A DNA stretch of 64,000 nucleotides from CALECP01 sp964389925 (GCA_964389925.1 CAYMGE010000007.1:1-64000), one strand, 5' to 3'. Positions 8,090 through 16,793 are shown, counted from the stretch's first letter. Notes: generated by a model from the sequence alone, not told the origin. Program-made: numbers and translations.

Positions 8090-8682
8090 TCCAAGTGTGA
8101 CGTGTCATTCAGCCGCGTCAGTCGCCAGCCGCGTTCTGCCTTCTCAAGCTGACTCAAACCGGTGTTATAGCCCGCTTTGAATCGCCAGCTATCTTCAAAT
8201 GGCAGGTTGAGAACATGTGTGATAAGGGACGCGATTGTGCCGCCATGACTGACAACGAGAACCGTTTCATCCGCGTGGTCTGCTTCGATCTGCTTAAATG
8301 CTGAAATGACACGCGCAGAAAGCTGGTCGGCAGTTTCTCCATTGGGGGCTTGGAATGTGCCAATCTGAACGTGATCCTTGTATTTCTCCCGAATTTCAGC
8401 GCGGGTCATCCCTTCGCAGTCGCCCACGTCACGTTCGCGCCATGCGGGTTCGATCTGCACGTCGAGATGGTCGTGATGTTGTGCGATGGCTTCGGCCGTC
8501 TGCGCCGCCCGCTGTAAGTCACTACTGTAAATTGCATCGATCTGCCAATTTGCCAGCCGTTTGCCAATGGCGACCGCTTCTTCGAGGCCGCGTGTGTTGA
8601 GGGGAATGTCGGCCGAACCCTGCCATTTCCCCAACATATTCCATTCTGTTTGTCCGTGTCGAACGATGATAATTGTTGTCAT
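8086..8682 (-). CDS. Histidine phosphatase family protein (GpmB/CobC-like)
   Basis: A 198-residue cytosolic phosphatase of the phosphoglycerate-mutase superfamily. The N-terminal RHGQTEWN carries the phosphorylated His. SSDLQRAAQTAEAIA and the second catalytic His in VVSHGGTI (about residue 147) complete the active site, and a Glu lies in WRERDVGDCEG. The substrate cannot be told from sequence; cofactor-dependent sugar or nucleotide phosphatase activities are common in this family. It overlaps both neighbours by 4 bp (enoyl-CoA hydratase upstream, cmoA downstream), which marks a single transcript. Confidence 0.88.
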   Translation of the reverse strand: MTTIIIVRHGQTEWNMLGKWQGSADIPLNTRGLEEAVAIGKRLANWQIDAIYSSDLQRAAQTAEAIAQHHDHLDVQIEPAWRERDVGDCEGMTRAEIREKYKDHVQIGTFQAPNGETADQLSARVISAFKQIEADHADETVLVVSHGGTIASLITHVLNLPFEDSWRFKAGYNTGLSQLEKAERGWRLTRLNDTSHLE

Positions 8683-9440
8683 TTGCCTGTAAAGACCGGA
8701 TCGCGTCGCGCTAAAAAGGCAGCGATTCCCTCCTTTGCGTCGCCCGTTTGCGAGACGATAGTGAGTTGAGTTGAAAGATAGTTGACCGCTTCTTCAAACG
8801 GCATATCCGCGACAGCGGCGAATGCCTGTTTGCCTAAGCGCATTCCAATGGGGCTTTTTTGGCTTAATTTGTTGGTAACAGCCTCTATTTTGTTCGCGTA
8901 GTCATCTTTTGGCGCGATCATCGAGACAAATCCCATGCGGTAGGCTTCTTCAACATTGATGTGGTCGCCCAACATAATCATGGGGGTCGCATGTTTGGGC
9001 AGCATATTGCGATAGATCAATGCCCCAATCATCATCGGCCACAAGCCAACGTTGACTTCAGGCGTGCCAAACTGAGCATCATCGCGTGCGATCACGATGT
9101 CGCACGCCAACATCACGCCCATGCCACCTGCCAAACAGTACCCCTTCACACCCGCGACCGTCGGTTTTGGAAAGCGATAGATGCGCGTAATTAGTTCCGC
9201 ATATTGGGAAGTTCCCTCACCGCCGGGGTTGCCGCTCAAATCTGCGCCAGAACAAAACGCCTTTTCGCCCGTGCCAGTGATAAAGACCACGCGCACGCTG
9301 TCATCCTGTTCGGCTTGGTTGAGCGCGTTGAGAAATAGATGAATTGTTTCTGCACTGAGGGCGTTGCGTTTTTTCGGCCGATTGATCCGCAACCGCGCCA
9401 CCCCCGCATTAACATCATAAAGAAATGGTTGTTCACTCAT
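8679..9440 (-). CDS. Enoyl-CoA hydratase/isomerase family protein
   Basis: A crotonase-fold protein of about 253 residues. It carries the N-terminal strand VARLRINRPKKRNALS, the oxyanion-hole segments FCSGADLSG (about residue 60) and KGYCLAGGMGVMLACD (about 98), and the end LARRDPVFTGK. In place of the usual second catalytic Glu pair there is FGTPEVNVGLWPMMIG, so hydratase, isomerase or another CoA chemistry cannot be separated. The start was set at ATG 9440 (MSEQPFLYD), because the upstream extension is not family-like. It is the first gene of the operon with the phosphatase and cmoAB, and is divergent from the reductase across a palindrome. Confidence 0.85.
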   Translation of the reverse strand: MSEQPFLYDVNAGVARLRINRPKKRNALSAETIHLFLNALNQAEQDDSVRVVFITGTGEKAFCSGADLSGNPGGEGTSQYAELITRIYRFPKPTVAGVKGYCLAGGMGVMLACDIVIARDDAQFGTPEVNVGLWPMMIGALIYRNMLPKHATPMIMLGDHINVEEAYRMGFVSMIAPKDDYANKIEAVTNKLSQKSPIGMRLGKQAFAAVADMPFEEAVNYLSTQLTIVSQTGDAKEGIAAFLARRDPVFTGK

Positions 9441-9450
9441 ACCTGTAACG

Positions 9451-9476
9451 TTGCCACGTTTTGCAAAAGTTGGCAA
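9451..9476. promoter_or_regulatory. 26-bp palindrome in the divergent spacer (candidate operator)
   Basis: The sequence from TTGCCA to TGGCAA is symmetric at 11 of 13 base pairs about position 9463/9464. It fills most of the 45-bp gap between two divergent genes that act on acyl-CoA-like or lipid substrates. A dimeric repressor, for example of the TetR or FadR type, would be the usual reader; none is encoded nearby. Confidence 0.5.
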
Positions 9477-9485
9477 TGTTCTAGT

Positions 9486-10640
9486 ATGAAATCAAACAGA
9501 CCTTACGACATCATTCTATTCGGCGCGACCGGCTTTACGGGCAAATTGACCGCCGATTACTTGGCAAAGAAACAGGGCGATTTTCGCTGGGCGATTGCGG
9601 GGCGCAGTGCTGGCAAGTTGGGTGCGGTGAAAGCGGAGTTGGGGTTGGGAGATGAGGTGGGCGTGGTGGTGGCGGATTCGGCCGATTCCGCCTCCCTCAA
9701 CGCGATGACCGCCCAAACCCGCGTTTTGGCAACCACCGTTGGCCCTTACGCAAAATACGGTAAGCCACTTGTCCAAGCGTGTATCAGCACCCAAACCGAT
9801 TACTGTGACATCACGGGCGAACCGCAATTTGTCGCCGATTTACTCGACAGTTACCATACGCTGGCAGAACAAGCACAAATCCGCATCGTCAACTGCTGCG
9901 GCTTTGACAGCATCCCGCACGATCTAGGCGTGTACATGTTGGCAAAGGCGGCTCCCGACGACCAACCATTGCACCTGCGCGGGTTTGTCTCTGCCAACGG
10001 CACGTTCAGCGGTGGCACATGGCAATCAGCAATTGAGGCAATGGGCGACTTGGGCGCAGCAGGCAAAACATCCTCCAGTGCCAAGCAAATCGTCGGGGAA
10101 AATCGACGTGTGCGTGGTGAAAAGAAGGGCGTTTACAAAGAGAATGCCGTCAACGGCTGGGTTGCCCCAATGCCGACGATTGACCCGCAAATCGTGTTGC
10201 GTTCAGCGCGAATGCTGCCTGAATATGGGCCGGACTTTCAGTATGGACATTTTATACGGATCGGCAAACTGTCTACGATGGCAGTGGCGGGGGTTGGCTT
10301 AACGGGTGTGGTGGCGGCCGCACAGTTTAAGCCGACGCGCAATTTGTTGAAGAAGGTGCGGGGGAGTGGGGAGGGGCCATCGGCCGAGAAACGCGCCCAA
10401 TCCAAATTCCGCGTCACCTTCATTGGCACAGCAGGCGACACGCCCATTCGCGGCGAAGTACGCGGCGGTGACCCCGGCTACGATGAGACGAGCAAAATGC
10501 TGGCAGAATCAGCTCTTGCCCTCGCCTTTGACGATTTGCCTGAGCGATATGGCATTTTGACCCCTGCGGCCGCGATGGGAGACGCACTGCTCAAGCGACT
10601 GCGCGACAATGGCATGATCTTCGAGATTTTGAGCAGTTGA
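9486..10640 (+). CDS. Saccharopine dehydrogenase-like / trans-acting enoyl reductase family
   Basis: A 384-residue protein starting at MKSNRPYDIILFGATGFTGK, a Rossmann NAD(P)-binding motif. It is followed by AGRSAGKL, the GPYAKYGKPLVQACI segment and DYCDITGE, all typical of the saccharopine dehydrogenase-like oxidoreductases that include mycobacterial trans-acting enoyl reductase. NCCGFDSIPHDLG is another family hallmark. A hydrophobic stretch near residue 275 may touch the membrane. Reduction of a lipid-linked substrate is a family-based guess. The ATG at 9486 was chosen over an upstream in-frame start that would run into the divergent gene. Confidence 0.85.
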   Translation: MKSNRPYDIILFGATGFTGKLTADYLAKKQGDFRWAIAGRSAGKLGAVKAELGLGDEVGVVVADSADSASLNAMTAQTRVLATTVGPYAKYGKPLVQACISTQTDYCDITGEPQFVADLLDSYHTLAEQAQIRIVNCCGFDSIPHDLGVYMLAKAAPDDQPLHLRGFVSANGTFSGGTWQSAIEAMGDLGAAGKTSSSAKQIVGENRRVRGEKKGVYKENAVNGWVAPMPTIDPQIVLRSARMLPEYGPDFQYGHFIRIGKLSTMAVAGVGLTGVVAAAQFKPTRNLLKKVRGSGEGPSAEKRAQSKFRVTFIGTAGDTPIRGEVRGGDPGYDETSKMLAESALALAFDDLPERYGILTPAAAMGDALLKRLRDNGMIFEILSS

Positions 10641-10701
10641 TACATCTTGTGCGCTAAAATGATGAAAACCTTGTAACCTAACGAAAAGCCAAAATCTACT
10701 G

Positions 10702-11673
10702 ATGGACGAGATCAAACAACCTACACAACAAAGTCGCCTTGCATTCCCATTCTGGAACCCCCACGAAAAACGTCTACGCGCTGCTTGGCGATTGATGTTG
10801 CAAGTCGTATTCCTCGTCATCGCCTCGATGGTGGCAGGAATTCCTGCTGTACTGCTTGGCCTATCATTTGATGGGTTGGCAGTCGGCGCAGTTATCTCGG
10901 CCGTCGCCTTTCCCGTCAGCATTTGGCTCGCCGCTGGATTGCTCGACCGTCGCCCATTTGCCGATTTTGGCTTTCATTTTTCGGCAAGCTGGTGGCGACA
11001 ATTTGCATTTGGCTTAGGGCTTGGCGCAGTTTTGATAACGGGAATTTTTATCATCGAACTTTTGCTCGGTTGGATAACGATTACCGACACATTTTATGTC
11101 GTGGAGCCAAACACGTCATTTTTCTTGGCCTACCTGTTGCCGATTATCGTTTTTATAGCGGTCGGCTTCTATGAGGAGCTTTGGTCGCGGGGCTATCAGT
11201 TAACGAATGTGGCAGAGGGTTTGAATGGCTGGTTGGGGTATCGCAATGCCACATTTGCTGCACTTATTCTGACATCGGCCGTTTTCGGCTTTCTCCACGC
11301 CAGCAATCCCAACGCAACCTTGATTAGCACCTTCAACATCTCACTTGCTGGTCTTTTTCTCGGACTAGGCTTTGTTCTGACAGGCGAGCTTGCCATCCCA
11401 ATCGGGCTGCACATTACGTGGAACTTCTTTCAAGGCAACGTGTTTGGCTTCCCTGTGAGCGGCACAAGCACGCTGGGCGCGACAATTTTTCAAATCGAGC
11501 AATCCGGCCCGACGCTTTTGACAGGCGGCGCATTCGGCCCCGAAGCAGGCGTGATTGGCCTGATTGCCATTGCGATTGGCTGCGAATTGACGTGGCTATT
11601 TGTACGTTGGGAAACGCAGTCAAAAGGAATCGAGCAATCGATTGCGACGTACAGCACAGAACAAACTTCCTAA
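10702..11673 (+). CDS. CPBP family intramembrane metalloprotease
   Basis: A 323-residue polytopic membrane protein with about eight hydrophobic segments and a basic N-terminal region. The CPBP (Abi/Rce1-like) motifs are present: FYEELWSRGY (EExxxR, about residue 156), FGFLHASNPNA (FxxxH, about 198) and a terminal HITWNFFQGN (HxxxN, about 236). These residues bind the catalytic water or metal in Rce1-type proteases. Members cleave membrane-embedded peptides or act in bacteriocin immunity; the target here is unknown. It starts about 60 bp after the reductase in the same direction. Confidence 0.85.
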   Translation: MDEIKQPTQQSRLAFPFWNPHEKRLRAAWRLMLQVVFLVIASMVAGIPAVLLGLSFDGLAVGAVISAVAFPVSIWLAAGLLDRRPFADFGFHFSASWWRQFAFGLGLGAVLITGIFIIELLLGWITITDTFYVVEPNTSFFLAYLLPIIVFIAVGFYEELWSRGYQLTNVAEGLNGWLGYRNATFAALILTSAVFGFLHASNPNATLISTFNISLAGLFLGLGFVLTGELAIPIGLHITWNFFQGNVFGFPVSGTSTLGATIFQIEQSGPTLLTGGAFGPEAGVIGLIAIAIGCELTWLFVRWETQSKGIEQSIATYSTEQTS

Positions 11674-11702
11674 TTCATTCGTTTTTATGCTACAATTTTT
11701 CT

Positions 11703-12557
11703 ATGGCAACACAAACTGTCTCGACACGTCAATCTGAAAATGGTCATCGTGAGATGGATTGGTACATGCTCCCAACGCATCTTGACCTGCCTGAATCTGA
11801 TGGAACATTCGTGAAAAATTTTCAAGAACACCCGCAAAGTGTCCTCCTGACAACCTCTGCTTGGCCGAAACTCGAACAGCTTCACCCCGACAATCGTTTT
11901 GCCATTGGACAAGACAGTGGCATTTACTGGCGCATTACAGACCCGCTCACACGCGGTGCAGAGGCTCCCGACTGGTTTTACGTGCCAAATGTCGATCCTA
12001 TGCTGGATGGCACATTTCGGCGTTCTTACGTTCTGTGGCAAGAGTTGGTTGCGCCCCTGATTGTGATTGAATTTGTCTCTGGCAATGGCTCAGAAGAGCG
12101 CGATAAAACGCCACTCAAAGGCAAGTTTTGGGTCTATGAACAGGTCATTCGGCCGCCCTACTACGCCATTTACGAAGTCAAGAAATCTCAGGTTGAGGTA
12201 TTTCAACTGATCGGTGGACGCTATATCAAAATGTTGCCCAATCCGTACCAACGTTTCCCGGTTCCAGAAATGGAGATGGAGCTTGGTATTTGGCGTGGGG
12301 TTTACCAGAATGTATTTTTGCCGTGGCTTCGCTGGTGGGACGCTGACGGAAATTTGCTGATGACAGGGGACGAACGTGCGGAGCAAGAGCGAATTCGTGC
12401 GGAGCAGGAGTGGTCTCGCGCGGAGCAGGAACGGATTCGTGCAGAGCAGGAGCGGTCTCGTGCTGAATCGGCCGAAGAATCAGCCAATCTCGCCCAACAA
12501 CGCGCCGACCGCCTCGCTGCCCAACTTCGTGCGCTTGGGATTAGCCCTGATTTATAG
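11703..12557 (+). CDS. Uma2 family (DUF820) restriction-endonuclease-fold protein
   Basis: A 284-residue protein. Residues 20-220 carry the Uma2 PD-(D/E)XK pattern: an acidic PDWFYVPN (about residue 87), VIEFVSGNG and the core around DKTPLKGKFWVYE and YYAIYEVK. The C-terminal 60 residues form a charged helix built of repeated (R/S)AEQER units and ending ADRLAAQLRALGISPDL. This coiled-coil tail is common in cyanobacterial and Chloroflexota Uma2 proteins. The DNA encoding it is a tandem repeat of about 30 bp (12378-12470), so its length could vary between strains. Function in the cell is not known. It is convergent with the esterase gene, with a 6-bp overlap. Confidence 0.82.
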   Translation: MATQTVSTRQSENGHREMDWYMLPTHLDLPESDGTFVKNFQEHPQSVLLTTSAWPKLEQLHPDNRFAIGQDSGIYWRITDPLTRGAEAPDWFYVPNVDPMLDGTFRRSYVLWQELVAPLIVIEFVSGNGSEERDKTPLKGKFWVYEQVIRPPYYAIYEVKKSQVEVFQLIGGRYIKMLPNPYQRFPVPEMEMELGIWRGVYQNVFLPWLRWWDADGNLLMTGDERAEQERIRAEQEWSRAEQERIRAEQERSRAESAEESANLAQQRADRLAAQLRALGISPDL

Positions 12558-13208
12558 ATTATTTACAATGTCTTGTGCGTGTCGAATTTCATCATGGTTG
12601 ATGGTATGTCCCATATTGGGGTAAATTTTCATGGTGACAGTGCCATTTAACTGACGGAAAATCTCGGCCGATTCCTCCACACGCTCTAGCGGAATGTGAA
12701 AATCGACATCGCTACAGCCCAGAAAGACGGGCGTGCTGGCGAGGTCGCCACTATCGTTGCGCTCCATGCCGAGCGGCCCGATCACGCCACCGCTAAAGAC
12801 GAGTAAGCCACCGTAACGACGCGGATTGCGTGCGACAAATTCGCTGGCAAGACATGCGCCTTGTGAAAAGCCGCCAATGATTACTTCCGCGGCCGAAATC
12901 CCCACCCCCTCAACACGCTCAACCAGTGCTTGAATCGCCGCTAGTCCAGACGTGATGCCGGGTTCATTCGCCGCGAGCGGTGCGAGAAAGCTGTTAGGAT
13001 ACCACGTATTCCCTCGTGCTTGCGGCGCGAGATACGCCATGCCGTCATGCGGCAACACACGTGCTAAATCGAGAATACTGTCAGCCGATGCACCGCGTCC
13101 ATGCACGAGAATCATGGCAGAGGTGGCATTTTCAAGGGGGTACCTGCCATTGCGACAGGTTGATTTTGATGTGGGTTCATGGTTTTTATATTTCGATGGG
13201 GAGATCAT
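12552..13208 (-). CDS. Alpha/beta hydrolase (phospholipase/carboxylesterase), N-terminus probably frameshifted
   Basis: A serine hydrolase of the phospholipase/carboxylesterase family. It has MILVHGRGAS (oxyanion region), the nucleophile elbow GGFSQGACLA, the acid in GCSDVDFHIP and the catalytic His in MGHTINHDE. The annotated frame starts MISPSKYKNHEPTSK, which is not family-like. The +1 frame from ATG 13180 reads MNPHQNQPVAMAGTPL, which is the usual start of this family and joins PLENATSAM if one C is added to the five-C run at 13136-13140. Either a real or sequencing indel is present, or the protein uses an odd N-terminus. It directly follows the histidine kinase (its ATG at 13180 is 5 bp after that stop). 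Confidence 0.8.
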   Translation of the reverse strand: MISPSKYKNHEPTSKSTCRNGRYPLENATSAMILVHGRGASADSILDLARVLPHDGMAYLAPQARGNTWYPNSFLAPLAANEPGITSGLAAIQALVERVEGVGISAAEVIIGGFSQGACLASEFVARNPRRYGGLLVFSGGVIGPLGMERNDSGDLASTPVFLGCSDVDFHIPLERVEESAEIFRQLNGTVTMKIYPNMGHTINHDEIRHAQDIVNNL

Positions 13209-14595
13209 CGTAGAAGGCGTATTCGGCCGATTCCAGCAGCGGCAACCGAATCACAAATGTTGTCCCTGTATCGACTTCACTTTCGACATGAATTGTACCA
13301 TCATGCGCGTCTACAATCGTTTTGACAATCGCCAATCCTAATCCCGCTCCCCCACGCTGACGAGTTCGGGCTTTATTGACGCGATAGAAGCGGGTAAAGA
13401 TGTTTGGTAAGTCTTCGGCCGGAATACCTATTCCGCTATCTTCAATTGTGATAACTGCTTCTTCCCCCTCGCAGATCAAACTGACCCAGACGCTCCCACC
13501 CGCATCCGTATACTTGAGGCCATTCGTGACAAGATTGATGATAAGCTGCTTGAGTCGATCTGGATCGCCTAAGACACGTGCCTGATCGAGGCCACGTAGT
13601 ACCAGCTTAACATCGCTATTGAGATGTTGCATCTGCTCATAAGTGTTGAGAAAGATCATGTCGAGGTCGAGTTCTTCTTGGCGAATTGGCAGCCCGCCAA
13701 CTTCTGCGCGTGCCAATGACAGCAGATCGGTGACGAGGCGGGTGAGGCGATCCATTTCCGTTTCGGTCGCAGCGAGTAGCTCAGGATCAGCTCCGATGCG
13801 GCGGATGAGGTCGATGTTGCCGCGCATAGCGGTGAGCGGGGTTCGCAGCTCGTGTGAGACATCGCCGAGGAGTCGTTGCTGTGTTTTGAACAATGTCTCA
13901 AGCCGCTCCATCAGTTGGTTAAAGACTTCAACCAAACGGCCTAGTTCGTCATGTTTGGGCAGTGCCTCGATACGGACGCTGAGATCATCGGCCGACGTAA
14001 TCTGCCGCGCCACGTTCACAATGTCATTCAATGGCTTGAGAATGATCGGTAGGATAAATGCGAGAATGAAGACAGACAGAGAAAGCGTCGCTGCGCCGAT
14101 AAAAACGGTTGCGGTCGATAAGCGGTTGATTTCGTCGAGATCATTGATGAGACGACCAACCTGCACTGTTCCGAGACGACGGTCGCCTTCTTCAAATCGG
14201 CCGATAATTGGATAGTTCACCACGCGCAAAATATGGTCTTCAAATGTAACGTTATAAGCCTCCGCTGTATTTGCATCATAGACCTCATAGAGTGGTAAAG
14301 AACTTGTCCAATTTTCCGAACGAGTAACAATCTCACCCTCTAGCGAAAGCACGACAAAAAAGCTAGCGACAAGTTGTAGTGAACTGGCCTCTTGTGGCCA
14401 ATGGATGTCCTCCAACACAACCCGATTGTCTCGCCCACGCCCTTCCTCAATCATCTCTACCACAATTGCACCGAGGTCTTTGTCGATTTCACGGCCGAGC
14501 GTGCGCGGTAAGCCCCAAACCAAAAGTGAATAAATTAGAAATGAAATGAAAAAAATGGAGAACACGATGGAGAGAATGCGTGCTTTAATGGTCAT
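13186..14595 (-). CDS. Membrane sensor histidine kinase
   Basis: A 469-residue two-component sensor. TM1 is residues 7-29. An extracytoplasmic sensor of about 140 residues follows, then TM2 (about 170-192). A HAMP linker leads to the HisKA domain with LGDVSHELRTPLTAMRGN (phosphoryl His, about residue 245) and the HATPase with LIINLVTNGLKYT (N box), DSGIGIP (G1), FTRFYRV (F) and GAGLGLAIVK (G2). The sensor region matches nothing I can name. No response regulator is present on either side, so it is an orphan in this window. The esterase gene follows within a few bases. Confidence 0.93.
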   Translation of the reverse strand: MTIKARILSIVFSIFFISFLIYSLLVWGLPRTLGREIDKDLGAIVVEMIEEGRGRDNRVVLEDIHWPQEASSLQLVASFFVVLSLEGEIVTRSENWTSSLPLYEVYDANTAEAYNVTFEDHILRVVNYPIIGRFEEGDRRLGTVQVGRLINDLDEINRLSTATVFIGAATLSLSVFILAFILPIILKPLNDIVNVARQITSADDLSVRIEALPKHDELGRLVEVFNQLMERLETLFKTQQRLLGDVSHELRTPLTAMRGNIDLIRRIGADPELLAATETEMDRLTRLVTDLLSLARAEVGGLPIRQEELDLDMIFLNTYEQMQHLNSDVKLVLRGLDQARVLGDPDRLKQLIINLVTNGLKYTDAGGSVWVSLICEGEEAVITIEDSGIGIPAEDLPNIFTRFYRVNKARTRQRGGAGLGLAIVKTIVDAHDGTIHVESEVDTGTTFVIRLPLLESAEYAFYDDLPIEI

Positions 14596-14656
14596 GGAGA
14601 CAGTTTAGTGGCATCAATCCAGTGAGGCAAGCTGTTCCTAACTGACATGCACAAAG

Positions 14657-14688
14657 AAAAACGACTGGGATGACACCCAGTCGTTTTT
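14657..14688 (-). terminator. Terminator of the mevalonate kinase operon
   Basis: A perfect 13-bp stem (AAAAACGACTGGG and its complement) with a 6-nt loop, followed on the minus strand by TTTTTCTTT. It lies about 130 bp past the mevalonate kinase stop and before the histidine kinase start region, so it separates the two transcripts. Confidence 0.8.
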
Positions 14689-14819
14689 GTTCCACAACCA
14701 AAGAAGGAGAAGAGAAGAAAAAGCTCATTCCTGTTCGCTTTATCTATAGAATATGATATTGGAACTATCTTACGATGCGTGTAACTTAACTGACTTTGTA
14801 AGTGAAAAGATGCGTGAAA

Positions 14820-15755
14820 TCAATGTAGCGTTGTTTGCAGAACATTGCGGGAATGTTCACGTAGCGCGTCTGCAACAGATTGACGGTTTGCTTCTGTGGT
14901 GAGTGCAATCATGTTGCCACCACGTCCGCCGCCGCTCAACTTTGCGCCCAGTGCGCCGGCGGAGAGGGCAATTCGGATGAGATGATCGAGTTCGGCCGAA
15001 CTCACCCCCATCTCGCTCAAAATCGCCTGATTCTCTCCCATCAGCACACCTACACGCGCCACATCTCCCCGCTCAATCGCCAAACGTGCCTGACGTGCAA
15101 CTTGCCCACACGCCGCAAACAGCGTGTCAAACCGCTCCCGTTCCTGCTTCCACTGCCGCCGCACATCTCCAACCGTAAGCATGGTGGGGCTTTTTACCCC
15201 CGTATCCGCAATTAGCAGATGCAGTGGGGCACCAACATCAAATGTTTCAATGACATTATTCGGCTGTTTACGCATGAAATAGACGGGCTGTTCATAGGTC
15301 ACCACCGTATTATCAATGCCACTGGGTGTCCCGTGATAGAGTTTTTCGATGTTATACACAAGCCTGTTGACAACTTCATCGGCCGCGCCCTCCCCAAAAT
15401 AGCCCAACAACCCGCGAATGATTGCACATGCGGCCGCTGCCCCGCTGCCTAATCCACTGGCAATTGGAATATCGCTCGTCAGCACCACGCGCATTGCGGG
15501 CATCTGTGTCATACCTAAATAGGCCTGTACTTCGCGCACCGCTGCAAGCAATGGTTCCTCGTCTGGATGCGGCGCAGACGTGATGTCAACCGTTGTCCCC
15601 AAATCGGGCAAATCGAGAACAGGTGAAGAGACATCCTCCGTAATGACCACCCGCGTTCGCAACTGCGATACAGGGATCGCTATTGCTGGCTGACCATAAA
15701 CGACGGCGTGTTCGCCAAATAAAATGACCTTGCCGGGGACGCTTATCTCAGCCAC
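14820..15755 (-). CDS. mvk: Mevalonate kinase
   Basis: A GHMP kinase of about 311 residues that phosphorylates mevalonate in isoprenoid synthesis. It shows VPGKVILFGEHAVVYGQPA at the N-terminus, the ATP-binding PIASGLGSGAAAACAI (about residue 100), the TPSGIDNT segment with the catalytic Asp, and KLSGGGRGGNMIAL at the C-terminus. The frame opens upstream, but that part overlaps the previous gene. GTG at 15755 (MAEISVPGK) fits the family length best; a GTG at 15788 is the alternative. Other mevalonate-pathway genes are not in the window. This points to the mevalonate route, which is known in some Chloroflexota. Confidence 0.92.
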   Translation of the reverse strand: MAEISVPGKVILFGEHAVVYGQPAIAIPVSQLRTRVVITEDVSSPVLDLPDLGTTVDITSAPHPDEEPLLAAVREVQAYLGMTQMPAMRVVLTSDIPIASGLGSGAAAACAIIRGLLGYFGEGAADEVVNRLVYNIEKLYHGTPSGIDNTVVTYEQPVYFMRKQPNNVIETFDVGAPLHLLIADTGVKSPTMLTVGDVRRQWKQERERFDTLFAACGQVARQARLAIERGDVARVGVLMGENQAILSEMGVSSAELDHLIRIALSAGALGAKLSGGGRGGNMIALTTEANRQSVADALREHSRNVLQTTLH

Positions 15756-15771
15756 AGCGGTATATTTGCTT

Positions 15772-16716
15772 CTACAATCCAATCCCACGCCGTAAGAAGT
15801 CTCGCGTCGCCTGCTCTAACACATCATCGCGGTCAGCTCCTATGTAGAGACTGTAGCGATCTTCGTCGGGCCGTTGCTCAAGCGCGATGCAGATACCTTT
15901 GTCTGTCGTGTAGGTGGGAAGGGTGAAGCCGTTGACGTTTAGATCATCGGCTTGGTTGAGGTGCGCTTCGAGCGCGTGCCACGTGTCGGGGAAGAGGCGG
16001 TCGAGGCGCAGGTCATAGGTGTTGCCAAGCCGATTTTCGCGCTGCAATAGTTTGGCAACGTGGTCGCGCAGGACAAGAGCTTCTCGGCCGTCATTCAAGT
16101 TCGCCTCTCGGCGGTCACTGGCTGCATAAGCATAGATGCGTGGTGAGTCGATGGAGGCAAAGACGGGCGCCCAGAAGTCAATTTCGCCGGGAACACGCTT
16201 TTTTAGGTAAAACTTCGGCCGAATCAACTGCAATGTCCGCCGATGCACGCCGCGCACATGCAGCTTATCATTGCGTCCATTTCTACCCAACACGCGAATG
16301 TTGTGTAAATAATCACTCAGTCGTTCGCGTACCTTTGCCAACTCGACATGCTCAAACAGAGGGCCGTTGGGTGTTGGCGCGACCACAACATCATCAATTG
16401 TGTAAACGGGATAGATTGTCCCCGCATCACGAGCGATAAAGACGTAGTGAGGCAAACGACCCCCGCGCACAACCCCTTTCATTAGCCTTCCAATGTTACT
16501 TGGAATCGCACTCAATTGCGCCGTCATCATGCGAAAACCTGCAATTTCGACGCTCAACGTTTTCTTCATGCCAATATAGGCGGCACGAACGGGAACCTCA
16601 AACTCAGGTTCTCGATTGATAACATCGGGGCAAGTGATGTGTGCAAAATAGGGAACAGTTAAACGGTCGCTGTTTGTATTGCGTTCGAGCGTGGTTTCAA
16701 TGCGTAGGTCTGTCAT
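15772..16716 (-). CDS. Conserved hypothetical protein (314 aa)
   Basis: I do not recognise this family. The protein is soluble-looking, without signal peptide or membrane segment. It is rich in Arg and mixed alpha/beta, with segments such as RLPHYVFIARDAGTIYPVY, a basic middle (RNGRNDKLHVRGVHRRTLQ) and DRYSLYIGADRDDVLEQATRDFL at the end. The long stretch of basic residues could bind nucleic acid or a phosphorylated partner, but this is a guess. It ends 16 bp before the preferred start of mevalonate kinase and overlaps the longer form, so the two are probably one transcript. Its 5' leader is a CTAGTTG repeat tract. Confidence 0.7.
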   Translation of the reverse strand: MTDLRIETTLERNTNSDRLTVPYFAHITCPDVINREPEFEVPVRAAYIGMKKTLSVEIAGFRMMTAQLSAIPSNIGRLMKGVVRGGRLPHYVFIARDAGTIYPVYTIDDVVVAPTPNGPLFEHVELAKVRERLSDYLHNIRVLGRNGRNDKLHVRGVHRRTLQLIRPKFYLKKRVPGEIDFWAPVFASIDSPRIYAYAASDRREANLNDGREALVLRDHVAKLLQRENRLGNTYDLRLDRLFPDTWHALEAHLNQADDLNVNGFTLPTYTTDKGICIALEQRPDEDRYSLYIGADRDDVLEQATRDFLRRGIGL

Positions 16717-16721
16717 TTTTA

Positions 16722-16793
16722 GCTGCTAGTTGCTAGTTGCTAGTTGCTAGTTGCTAGTTATTTTACTAGCCGCTAGCTTACTGGCGACTAGTA
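16722..16793. repeat. CTAGTTG tandem tract
   Basis: Five consecutive GCTAGTT-type heptamers, followed by TACTAGC, CGCTAGC and GACTAGTAAC, fill the 80 bp between two minus-strand genes. Similar CTAG-rich spacers occur at 34.68, 37.71 and 39.45 kb. The heptamer period is not a CRISPR pattern and nothing in it is coding. Confidence 0.75.

Noticed and set aside
16722..16793. CRISPR-like repeat tract
   Set aside because: The unit is 7 bp, without spacers of constant length and without cas genes.
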